The translations under genes and the position numbers were made by a program. A stretch of 5,440 nucleotides of DNA. Origin: Spirochaetaceae bacterium (GTDB lineage: Bacteria > Spirochaetota > Spirochaetia > Treponematales > Breznakiellaceae). This document shows positions 1 through 5,122 of this stretch, piece by piece; position 1 is the stretch's first letter; every line of letters begins with the position of its first letter. The DNA lies in the NCBI GenBank assembly GCA_031267955.1, contig JAIRYB010000009.1, forward strand, positions 1 through 5,440, given 5' to 3'. The notes under the pieces are model-generated. The model had not been told where the DNA came from. It did not search any database and saw only the letters and a program-made list of their open reading frames with translations.

Positions 1-90
1 AAAGGAAATCGTTCGCTGCTTATTGTTTGCTGATTGGTCCGTGCGGTCTGCTTTCCCTCAAAAAACTAATTGGGAAAGCGGTTATTCCGG

Positions 91-744
91 CTACCACTCT
101 TTAACCGAAAATTTACCCTCCGGTTTGCCTATCCTCATGGTTTCCCCGGCCTGGCTTATGACAAAAAATCCGTTCTTCTTCGCGTATTCCCTTACACTGT
201 CTTCCACAATCGCAGCGGATACCGCCCCCAGCAGTTTCTTGTCCGGCCATTTCCTGCCCTGCCTCCGTATCGTTTCCATCCGCTTTACATGCTCTTTTAT
301 ATGTTCGGCTTTAAGGTCCGTCTTGACTTCGATCAGCATTACATAATCGCCGTTTTCCAGGACCAGATCAACTTCCGCATAGGTATTGCCGGAAAGGTCC
401 TTCATTTTTAAATTGGTTGAAACATTTTCAAAGGTATACCCCATTTTATTGAATTTTTTCTCGATGTCGGGGATGATCATGTGTTCGACCACGGAGCCGA
501 GCTTGTTTCCCAGCTCGCCCATTTTCCGGTTGAGTTTTTCCGAGGATTCCCTCATCAGCCGCTCTGTCTCTTTAAGCTGCTCCCGGGTTTCCTGAAACCT
601 CCGGTCTGTTTCCAGAGACGCCTCTTTGAGCAGTTCCCGGGTTTCCTGAAACTTCCGGTCCGTCTCCTGGGACATCAGCCGGAAACTTTCCCGGTCTTCG
701 CGCATCAATACCAGCATATCATTTATAGTTACGGCTTGGCCCAT
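91..744 (-). CDS. coiled-coil protein with C-terminal PD-(D/E)XK nuclease-like domain (DUF3782-type)
   Basis: This is a 217-residue protein when started at the ATG at 744. Residues 25-42, 43-60 and 61-78 are three 18-residue repeats built on E-T-D-R-(K/R)-F-Q-E-T-R-E; the first two are near identical and the third is diverged. The repeats are highly charged and should form one long helix or coiled coil. The C-terminal half looks like the PD-(D/E)XK fold: E87 in a helix, then D126 in the strand EVDLVL, then E139-V-K141 in LIEVKT, followed by a helix with H148 and H152. Small proteins of this plan are common in spirochaetes, archaea and cyanobacteria and are annotated as DUF3782 or restriction-endonuclease-like. 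Their function is unknown, although the nuclease core residues appear intact. An in-frame TTG at 780 would add 12 residues, but it lacks a Shine-Dalgarno and coincides with a -35 element, so I prefer 744. AGGGG lies 12 bases before the ATG. I see no partner gene. The family name is from memory; the repeats and the core residues are visible. Confidence 0.8.
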   Translation of the reverse strand: MGQAVTINDMLVLMREDRESFRLMSQETDRKFQETRELLKEASLETDRRFQETREQLKETERLMRESSEKLNRKMGELGNKLGSVVEHMIIPDIEKKFNKMGYTFENVSTNLKMKDLSGNTYAEVDLVLENGDYVMLIEVKTDLKAEHIKEHVKRMETIRRQGRKWPDKKLLGAVSAAIVEDSVREYAKKNGFFVISQAGETMRIGKPEGKFSVKEW

Positions 745-750
745 GTTTAA

Positions 751-780
751 AATATACCCCTGCAAGCGCTGTTCTTTCAA
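751..780 (-). promoter_or_regulatory. sigma-70-like promoter of the PD-(D/E)XK-like gene, possibly giving a leaderless mRNA
   Basis: On the minus strand, TTGAAA (775-780) is followed by an 18-base spacer and then TATATT (751-756). Only six bases separate the -10 element from the ATG at 744, so transcription would start at or next to the start codon. The AGGGG at 757-761 would then lie inside the promoter spacer and not be transcribed. Either the mRNA is leaderless, or a promoter further upstream is used and AGGGG acts as a weak Shine-Dalgarno. Confidence 0.45.
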
Positions 781-798
781 GTCTGCGCATTGCCTATT

Positions 799-834
799 GC
801 CGGCGCAAAGGCGCCGGCCGCCAATTTTCGGCGG
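799..834. repeat. two adjacent GC-rich hairpins
   Basis: The first hairpin has a perfect 8-bp stem, GCCGGCGC (799-806) with GCGCCGGC (811-818), around an AAAG tetraloop. It abuts a second stem, CCGCC (818-822) with GGCGG (830-834), around AATTTTC. Neither is followed by a T-run on the plus strand, so they do not look like classical terminators. They sit directly beside the longer palindrome at 841-896 and may belong to the same repeat element. Confidence 0.55.
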
Positions 835-840
835 AATTTG

Positions 841-896
841 GTGTCAGTCACCTTTTCAAGCGATAAAAATTTATCCAGAAAAAAGGTGCCTGGCAC
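841..896. repeat. 56-base imperfect palindrome, left copy of a REP/MITE-like repeat
   Basis: The outer arms GTGTCAGTCACC (841-852) and GGTGCCTGGCAC (885-896) are inverted repeats. Four T-A pairs follow, then a five-base internal bulge, then the inner stem GATAAA (862-867) with TTTATC (869 onward, overlapping the centre). Over 28 opposed positions I count 20 Watson-Crick pairs and one G-T. Bases 862-896 match 1527-1561 of the right copy at 29 of 35 positions. GGTGCC-T-GGCACC and GGTG-TCAGT-CACC motifs are known as dispersed repeats in several bacterial genomes (recollection). An alternative stem pairs CCTGGCAC (889-896) with GTGCCGGG (904-911). Confidence 0.7.
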
Positions 897-951
897 TTTT
901 TGGGTGCCGGGGGCCGCCGTCATCGAGGCCGTACTCTCACCCGTTATTCAC

Positions 952-997
952 GGCAGGGGCTTTAACTCAGAGCGAAGCAAAGGCAGGGCTTAAACTC
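952..997 (+). repeat. short direct repeat upstream of the small gene pair
   Basis: GGCAGGGGCTTTAACTC (952-968) recurs as GGCAGGGCTTAAACTC (982-997), 30 bases apart from start to start. The two differ by small indels in the G and T/A runs. It lies 70-115 bases before the start codon at 1067, where paired operator half-sites could sit, but two imperfect copies are weak evidence. Confidence 0.4.
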
Positions 998-1030
998 CGG
1001 TGGTTTTGGAGTGGATGGACAAAGCCTGCC
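982..1030 (+). other. nested stem structure ahead of the small gene pair
   Basis: The outer stem pairs GGCAGG (982-987) plus CTT (989-991) with AAG (1022-1024) plus CCTGCC (1025-1030), leaving G988 as a bulge. Inside it, ACTCC (994-998) pairs with GGAGT (1008-1012). The structure ends 36 bases before the ATG at 1067. It could be an RNA element in the 5' leader or a folded DNA site. No known riboswitch consensus was recognised. Confidence 0.35.
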
Positions 1031-1066
1031 GCTTGTATTTTCACCCGGATGGTACTAGAGTTCAGT

Positions 1067-1318
1067 ATGGATGTTGTTATTCGGGATAGCGCCTTCAAGC
1101 ATAGCATTTCCGTATATACGATCAATGTTTGCCTTCTTCATATTCATGCGGAGCTTATTCCGGATGACAACCCCGAAAAACGGCTGTTTGTGGGGTTTGA
1201 CCACAATGCAAACCCGCCGGAGATTACTGGCGTTATGGAAGGCGATACGCTGGTTGTAATTCACGCAATGAAACTGCGCAGCCAGTTTTACTATTTATTG
1301 AAAGAACAAACTATATGA
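1067..1318 (+). CDS. small putative toxin-like protein, first gene of an overlapping pair
   Basis: This is an 83-residue protein. An N-terminal helical stretch (about 1-33) with the pattern VIRDSAFKHSIS is followed by a strand-rich part: RLFVGFD (39-45), ANPPEI (48-53) and the conserved-looking end DTLVVIHAMKLR (60-71). The helix-then-beta-strand plan and the I-H-A-M motif resemble small proteins annotated as toxin-like or BrnT/DUF4258-like in many bacteria. That link is from memory and the activity is not established. The stop overlaps the ATG of the next gene by four bases (ATGA), as in tightly coupled toxin-antitoxin pairs. The start at 1067 was chosen because the similarity begins at MDVVIRDSAF and a weak AGAG precedes it. 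An in-frame ATG at 1049 would add six residues. Its local G+C (26 of 60 bases at 1081-1140) is well below that of the metal operon, in keeping with transfer. It could also be an ordinary small hypothetical protein. Confidence 0.7.
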   Translation: MDVVIRDSAFKHSISVYTINVCLLHIHAELIPDDNPEKRLFVGFDHNANPPEITGVMEGDTLVVIHAMKLRSQFYYLLKEQTI

Positions 1319-1455
1319 ATCAAGAATACGATGTTGATGTAATTGTTCAGGAAGTCGAAAATGCCGTACTTGCGGGAAAATACCGGTTTGCCACAGAGGA
1401 AGAAAAGATGCTTGTCCGCATCGGCGCTCTGGAAAATATTGTCCACTCCTATTAA
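1315..1455 (+). CDS. 46-residue putative antitoxin-like partner, translationally coupled
   Basis: The sequence encodes 46 residues starting MNQEYDVDVIVQEVENAVLAG and ending at TAA (1453-1455). It is acidic and mostly predicted helical (VIVQEVENAVLAGKYRF, then EEEKMLVRIGALENIVHSY), with no cysteine or obvious DNA-binding motif. The ATG shares ATGA with the stop of the 83-residue gene, so reinitiation by the same ribosomes is likely; the upstream GAAAGAA gives only a weak binding site. A very small acidic partner directly behind a small basic-ended, strand-rich protein is the usual shape of a type II toxin-antitoxin operon, although there the antitoxin often comes first. Codon use is ordinary and the frame is unbroken. 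The antitoxin role is inferred from gene order and size alone. No family was recognised with confidence. Confidence 0.6.
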   Translation: MNQEYDVDVIVQEVENAVLAGKYRFATEEEKMLVRIGALENIVHSY

Positions 1456-1459
1456 AGAA

Positions 1460-1476
1460 GCAATAACGAATATTGC
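1460..1476. terminator. small hairpin just after the gene pair, doubtful terminator
   Basis: GCAATA (1460-1465) pairs with TATTGC (1471-1476) around ACGAA, five bases after the TAA at 1455. On the plus strand no T-run follows. On the minus strand the stem is followed by TTCTTTAAT, so it could weakly stop transcription arriving from the reductase gene. The stem is short and AT-rich. Confidence 0.25.
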
Positions 1477-1507
1477 CGCACAAAAAGCTGCTGCCGGGTT
1501 GTAGGGG

Positions 1508-1559
1508 GCCAGGCACCAAATTTCCGGATAAATTTTTATCGGGAAAAAAGGCGCCGGGC
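1508..1559. repeat. 52-base imperfect palindrome, right copy of the REP/MITE-like repeat
   Basis: The two halves (1508-1533 and 1534-1559) form 19 Watson-Crick pairs out of 26. The outer arms are GCCAGGCACC-like and GGCGCCGGGC-like, and the centre is GATAAATTTTTATC. It shares 29 of 35 bases with the left copy (862-896 against 1527-1561). It sits between two convergent genes (the small pair and the reductase), a usual place for REP-like elements, and could help end transcription from either side. Confidence 0.7.
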
Positions 1560-1664
1560 ACAGTTTTGGCTTGAGGGAACCGCCAGCGGACGGGGCTGAG
1601 ACCGGGGCCGGAAGCAGCAGGCAATGCGCGGGGGAAGCCGGGAAAACCGGCGGCCCCCGCGGCC

Positions 1665-2810
1665 CTACGCGCTTTTCAGCTTTCCGTGCAGTTCCCTGAT
1701 GGCGTCCATCCAGCGCGGTATATCGATCTGCTGGGGGCAGCGGGCCGCGCACTGGCCGCAAGCGACGCAGGAAGAAGCCTGCGATTTTTCCTCCAGAAGG
1801 CGGTATTCCATTTCGAACAGGAATTCCCCCATGGGGTGCTTATTGGCCAGGGCAACCTGGTAGTTGTTGTAAACGGCCAGGTTTTTCGGAATTTCAACCC
1901 CTTCCGGGCAGTCCATGCAGTAACGGCAGCTTGTACAGGGAACAGTCGCCGAACTGCGGTAGGCGGCAAGGGCCTGTTCGATTACCCGGTATTCCTGTTC
2001 GGAAAGGGGCCTGAAAGGGCTCATGGTAGCGATGTTGTCTTTGAGCTGATCCAGGCTGGTCATGCCGCTCAGAACGACCTGCACATTGGGAAGCGAAGCC
2101 GCGTAACGGATGGCCCAGGAAGCCGGGCTGGCCTTGGGGTCGGCCTCGCTGAATATCCTGACGGACGCGTCGCAGAGTTTTGCCAGAGTTCCTCCCCGTA
2201 CCGGCTCCATCACGTTTACCGGTATACCTTTCCGGGTAAGTACCTCGTACTGCTCCTTCGCGTTCTGGAGCTCCCAGTCAAGGTAATTCAGCTGGATCTG
2301 GGCAAAATCCCAATCGTACTTATCAACAACTTTGCGCAAAAGCTCAGGCCGGTCATGGAACGAAAAACCCAGATGCCGTATCAGCCCCTGTTTTTTCTTT
2401 TCTTTAAGCTGTTCGTACACCTTGTTCTGTTCCGCAATCGGAAGATGCGCGTGGTTGATATTGTGCAAAAGGTAAAAATCAAAATATTCGGTTTTGCATT
2501 TTTTAAGCTGCTCGTTAAAGATCCTGTCCACATCGGCATAGTCCTTAACCGCCATCAGGGGCATCTTGGTCGCCAGATTATAACTGCCCCTCTTGTGGCG
2601 GGAAAGGGCCTCGCCCGCGAAAGATTCCGAATTACCCTCGTGGTACATATAGGCCGTATCGAAATAGTTGATACCTTGATCCAGGGCAAGGTCAACCATC
2701 GCCGTGGCATGGGCCGTGTCAATTTCATTGGAACCGTTCTTGCAGGGAAGGCGCATAAGGCCGAAACCGAGCAATGAAAGCTCCCCGTTCTTAATACTTC
2801 TTTTTTCCAT
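1665..2810 (-). CDS. aldo/keto reductase with C-terminal two-[4Fe-4S] ferredoxin-like domain
   Basis: This is a 381-residue predicted cytoplasmic oxidoreductase. Residues 1-280 form the aldo/keto reductase barrel: GFGLMRLP near the start, then the catalytic tetrad D51 and Y56 (FDTAYMY), K82 (ATKMP) and H116 (LLHN). The family reduces carbonyls with NAD(P)H. The C-terminal 90 residues carry two cysteine clusters, C292-C295-C298-C301-P and C348-C351-C354-C358-P, the pattern of two [4Fe-4S] clusters. This architecture is the COG1453 type, common in anaerobes, and suggests electron exchange between ferredoxin-like clusters and the barrel; the substrate is unknown. The ATG at 2810 is preceded by GGAGG (2818-2822) seven bases away. 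The frame stays open 76 codons further upstream, but that stretch runs into the ATPase gene end and is unlike the family. It lies 149 bases downstream of the ATPase gene on the same strand, with its own candidate promoter, so it may not belong to the metal operon. Confidence 0.92.
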   Translation of the reverse strand: MEKRSIKNGELSLLGFGLMRLPCKNGSNEIDTAHATAMVDLALDQGINYFDTAYMYHEGNSESFAGEALSRHKRGSYNLATKMPLMAVKDYADVDRIFNEQLKKCKTEYFDFYLLHNINHAHLPIAEQNKVYEQLKEKKKQGLIRHLGFSFHDRPELLRKVVDKYDWDFAQIQLNYLDWELQNAKEQYEVLTRKGIPVNVMEPVRGGTLAKLCDASVRIFSEADPKASPASWAIRYAASLPNVQVVLSGMTSLDQLKDNIATMSPFRPLSEQEYRVIEQALAAYRSSATVPCTSCRYCMDCPEGVEIPKNLAVYNNYQVALANKHPMGEFLFEMEYRLLEEKSQASSCVACGQCAARCPQQIDIPRWMDAIRELHGKLKSA

Positions 2811-2845
2811 GATTATACCTCCAAAAAGCCGCTGTCCATTACAGT

Positions 2846-2876
2846 ATAATAACCCCTTGGAGGTGCTGTAAGTCAA
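2846..2876 (-). promoter_or_regulatory. candidate sigma-70 promoter of the aldo/keto reductase gene
   Basis: On the minus strand, TTGACT (2871-2876) is followed by 19 bases and TATTAT (2846-2851). Transcription would start near 2838, leaving a leader of about 28 bases that contains the GGAGG at 2818-2822. The spacer is longer than the 17-base optimum; reading the -10 as TTATTA gives 18. Confidence 0.45.
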
Positions 2877-2922
2877 GCGCACGCTTTGGGGACCGGCAAT
2901 TTTGCAGTACAGTCCGGAATTC

Positions 2923-2942
2923 GGCCGGCGTCCCTGCCGGCC
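2923..2942 (-). terminator. GC-rich hairpin after the P-type ATPase gene, no T-run
   Basis: GGCCGGC (2923-2929) and GCCGGCC (2936-2942) form a perfect 7-bp stem with a six-base loop, starting 18 bases after the ATPase stop codon. No T-rich stretch follows on the minus strand, so it is not a classical intrinsic terminator. It may protect the 3' end of the operon mRNA or cause pausing. It could separate the metal operon from the reductase gene. Confidence 0.35.
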
Positions 2943-2959
2943 CGCCGCGCCGGTTAAAT

Positions 2960-5095
2960 TTACCTTATACGCAGCGCCCGCATGGCGTTTGTTATGGCAA
3001 TAAGCGCGACCCCCACATCCCCGAATACCGCGGCCCACATAGTCGCGATGCCCAGCGCGCCAAGCGCCAGGATCGCCGCCTTGACCCCAAGGGCAAAGAT
3101 GATATTCTGCCAGACAATAGCCTTGGTTTTCCGGGCTATCCGTATGGCGCCCGCGAGTTTTGACGGCTCGTCGGTCATGAGCACCACGTCGGCCGCCTCA
3201 ATTGCCGCATCGGAACCGAGTCCGCCCATGGCTATGCCTATGTCGCTACGGGCAAGGGCCGGCGCGTCGTTGATGCCGTCCCCTACAAAGACAAGGCTCC
3301 CCCCGGTTTCCCGGCCCTCTTCCAGGGCTTCCAGCTGGGCAACCTTGTCCTGGGGCAGCAGTTCCGCGTACACGGCGTCCAGACCGAGCTCGCGGCTGAT
3401 GGCTTCTCCGGCAATTTTACTGTCGCCGGTCAGCATGACCACCTTCCTTACCCCGGCCTCCTTCAGGCTTTGTACCGCCCGCGCGCTGTCCGGTTTGGGT
3501 TCGTCGGAAATTACAAGGCAGCCCGCGTACGTGTTTTCAATAACCAGATGCACCAGGGTCCCGGGGATCGCGGGCCTTTCGCAAACTATGCCTTCGGCGG
3601 CAAGCAGGGAATCGTTGCCGATCAGGACGTCCCTGCCGTCGATCCTGACCCGGATGCCCTTTCCGGCTATCTCGTCGGGCGACCCGATACGGCCGCTTTC
3701 AATTTTCCGGCCTGTCGCCCGGCCGTAAGCCTGGCGGATGGAAAGGGCAATAGGATGGTTGGAATACTGTTCCCCGTGGGCCGCGCAGAAAAGCAGTTCA
3801 TCTTCGGTAAACCCGTCCGCGGGCATGACGCCGGTAACTTTAAAGACGCCGCTTGTAAGGGTGCCTGTCTTGTCAAAAACCACTGTGTCAACTTTGGAAA
3901 GGGCGTCAAGGTAGCCGGAACCTTTGACCAGTATGCCTTTTTTCGACGCGCCGCCTATGCCGCCGAAAAAACTTAAAGGTATTGATATTACCAGGGCGCA
4001 GGGGCAGGACACGACGAGGAAGACCAGCCCCCGGTTTATCCATTCCGCGAAAACAGCGCCTTCAATAACGAGGGGGGGGATGAGCGCCAGGGCCGCGGCG
4101 GCAAATACCACGATAGGGGTATAGTAGCGGGCAAATTTGGTAATAAAATTTTCCGTGGGGGATTTCCTGCTGCCCGCGCTTTCCACCAGCTTGAGTATTT
4201 TCGACACGGTAGACTCGCCAAATTCCCGGCTGACTTCGATAATTAAAAGGCCGTTTTTGTTAATGGAACCGGAAAGAATCTCGCTCCCCGGCCCCACGTC
4301 CCTCGGCAGGGCTTCCCCGGTCAGGGCCGAAGTATCCAGCGCGGAAAAACCTTCCACAACCAGGCCGTCAAGCGGGACCTTTTCCCCGGCTTTGACCACG
4401 ATAAGATCCCCGGGGATCACCTGCTCCGGGGGTACGGTGGCTATTTCTTCGCCCTTTTTTACATGGGCAAAGTCGGGCTTAATATCCATCAGGGCCGATA
4501 TTGACGCCCGCGACCTGTTCACCGCCAGATCCTGGAAGTATTCGCCGACCTGGTAGAAGAGCATCACCGCCGCGCCTTCGGGGTATTCGCCTATGGCAAA
4601 GGCCCCGATAGTAGCGATACACATAAGGAAATTTTCGTCGAATATCCGCCCCCGGGAAATGTTCCTTGCCGCGCGGAGCAGCACGTCCCAGCCGATAAGA
4701 AGGTAGCTTGCAAGGAATACCGCGAGCGACAACGGCGCTTCGAAATTGGCGATAAGCCCCAGCGCGAAAACCGCCGCCCCCGCCGCCTGGAACGCGCGGT
4801 AGGCCAGGGCTTTCCCTTTAAGGCCGGCCCGGCTGTTCTTCGCCTTCTTTTCGTCTTCCACGGAAATCTGAATCCCCGGCTCTATTTCCCGCACAAGCCC
4901 GGACGCCTCCTCGATAATCGCGGGCAGCTTGGTTTTATCCGCCGCGCGGATGGTTAGCCTTTGGGAAACAAAATCGAGGATGGCCGCCTGGACCCCCTCG
5001 ATACGGCCAATCGAAGCCTCGATCTTCCCCGCGCAGTGCGGGCAGTCAAGCCCCGCCAGGCGCATCACCCGCTGTCCGGAAATAACCTGTTCCAT
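2960..5095 (-). CDS. zntA: Zn2+/Cd2+/Pb2+-exporting P1B-type ATPase (ZntA/CadA family)
   Basis: This is a 711-residue inner-membrane pump that uses ATP to export divalent soft metals from the cytoplasm, close to the usual length (about 730). An N-terminal heavy-metal-binding domain has G-L-D-C18-P-H-C21. Then come four membrane helices (about 100-190), the actuator domain with T259-G-E261, helices 5-6 with the CPC motif C364-P-C366, phosphorylation site D408-K-T-G-T, the P1B signature H447-P448, T556-G-D-S, G605-D-G-I-N-D610, and helices 7-8. Selectivity residues match the Zn/Cd/Pb class (P1B-2): N664-x7-K672 in helix 7 and D693-x-G695 in helix 8. Cu-type residues are absent. The ATG at 5095 has GGGAGG (5101-5106) five bases upstream. 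It starts 27 bases after the ArsR-type regulator gene on the same strand, so the two should be co-transcribed and induced by metal. The frame is complete with no missing catalytic residue. The exact metal preference (Zn, Cd or Pb) cannot be told from sequence; cadA would be an equally valid symbol. Confidence 0.96.
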   Translation of the reverse strand: MEQVISGQRVMRLAGLDCPHCAGKIEASIGRIEGVQAAILDFVSQRLTIRAADKTKLPAIIEEASGLVREIEPGIQISVEDEKKAKNSRAGLKGKALAYRAFQAAGAAVFALGLIANFEAPLSLAVFLASYLLIGWDVLLRAARNISRGRIFDENFLMCIATIGAFAIGEYPEGAAVMLFYQVGEYFQDLAVNRSRASISALMDIKPDFAHVKKGEEIATVPPEQVIPGDLIVVKAGEKVPLDGLVVEGFSALDTSALTGEALPRDVGPGSEILSGSINKNGLLIIEVSREFGESTVSKILKLVESAGSRKSPTENFITKFARYYTPIVVFAAAALALIPPLVIEGAVFAEWINRGLVFLVVSCPCALVISIPLSFFGGIGGASKKGILVKGSGYLDALSKVDTVVFDKTGTLTSGVFKVTGVMPADGFTEDELLFCAAHGEQYSNHPIALSIRQAYGRATGRKIESGRIGSPDEIAGKGIRVRIDGRDVLIGNDSLLAAEGIVCERPAIPGTLVHLVIENTYAGCLVISDEPKPDSARAVQSLKEAGVRKVVMLTGDSKIAGEAISRELGLDAVYAELLPQDKVAQLEALEEGRETGGSLVFVGDGINDAPALARSDIGIAMGGLGSDAAIEAADVVLMTDEPSKLAGAIRIARKTKAIVWQNIIFALGVKAAILALGALGIATMWAAVFGDVGVALIAITNAMRALRIR

Positions 5096-5122
5096 ACTGA
5101 CCTCCCTGACAAATCCCGGCGC

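Larger units (their letters stand above)
745..1066. other. divergent 322-base gene-free interval rich in palindromes
   Basis: This lies between the minus-strand PD-(D/E)XK-like gene and the plus-strand small gene pair. I find no convincing gene: the open frames through it have no ribosome binding site and translate the palindromes. In order it holds a promoter for the left gene, two GC-rich hairpins (799-834), a long imperfect palindrome (841-896), a short direct repeat (952-997) and a nested stem structure (982-1030). No clear sigma-70 promoter with normal spacing was found for the plus-strand pair. Confidence 0.6.

Noticed and set aside
1..90. Terminator or gene at the left edge
   Set aside because: Only a 4-bp stem is seen near the T-rich stretch downstream of the 91-744 gene, and no open frame has a start signal.
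745..780. TTG start for the PD-(D/E)XK-like gene
   Set aside because: No Shine-Dalgarno precedes it, the TTG is part of the -35 TTGAAA, and an ATG lies 12 codons inside.
743..1066. Open frame on the plus strand leading into the 83-residue gene
   Set aside because: It translates the hairpins and palindrome, has no ribosome binding site, and the similarity begins only at 1067.
841..1559. Integron gene cassette with attC sites
   Set aside because: The palindromes lack recognisable RYYYAAC/GTTRRRY core sites at their ends.
841..1559. CRISPR array
   Set aside because: There are only two repeat copies, about 665 bases apart, with genes between them and no spacer pattern.
1291..1761. Minus-strand 156-codon open frame
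   Set aside because: It runs through the palindrome, the antisense of the small genes and the reductase 3' end. Its apparent resemblance to the 743-1318 frame comes only from the shared inverted repeat.
1686..2777. 363-codon plus-strand open frame
   Set aside because: It is the antisense shadow of the aldo/keto reductase, whose catalytic and Fe-S motifs are unmistakable on the other strand.
2811..3038. N-terminal extension of the aldo/keto reductase frame by 76 codons
   Set aside because: It overlaps the ATPase gene end, has no similarity to the family start, and the ATG at 2810 has an ideal GGAGG.
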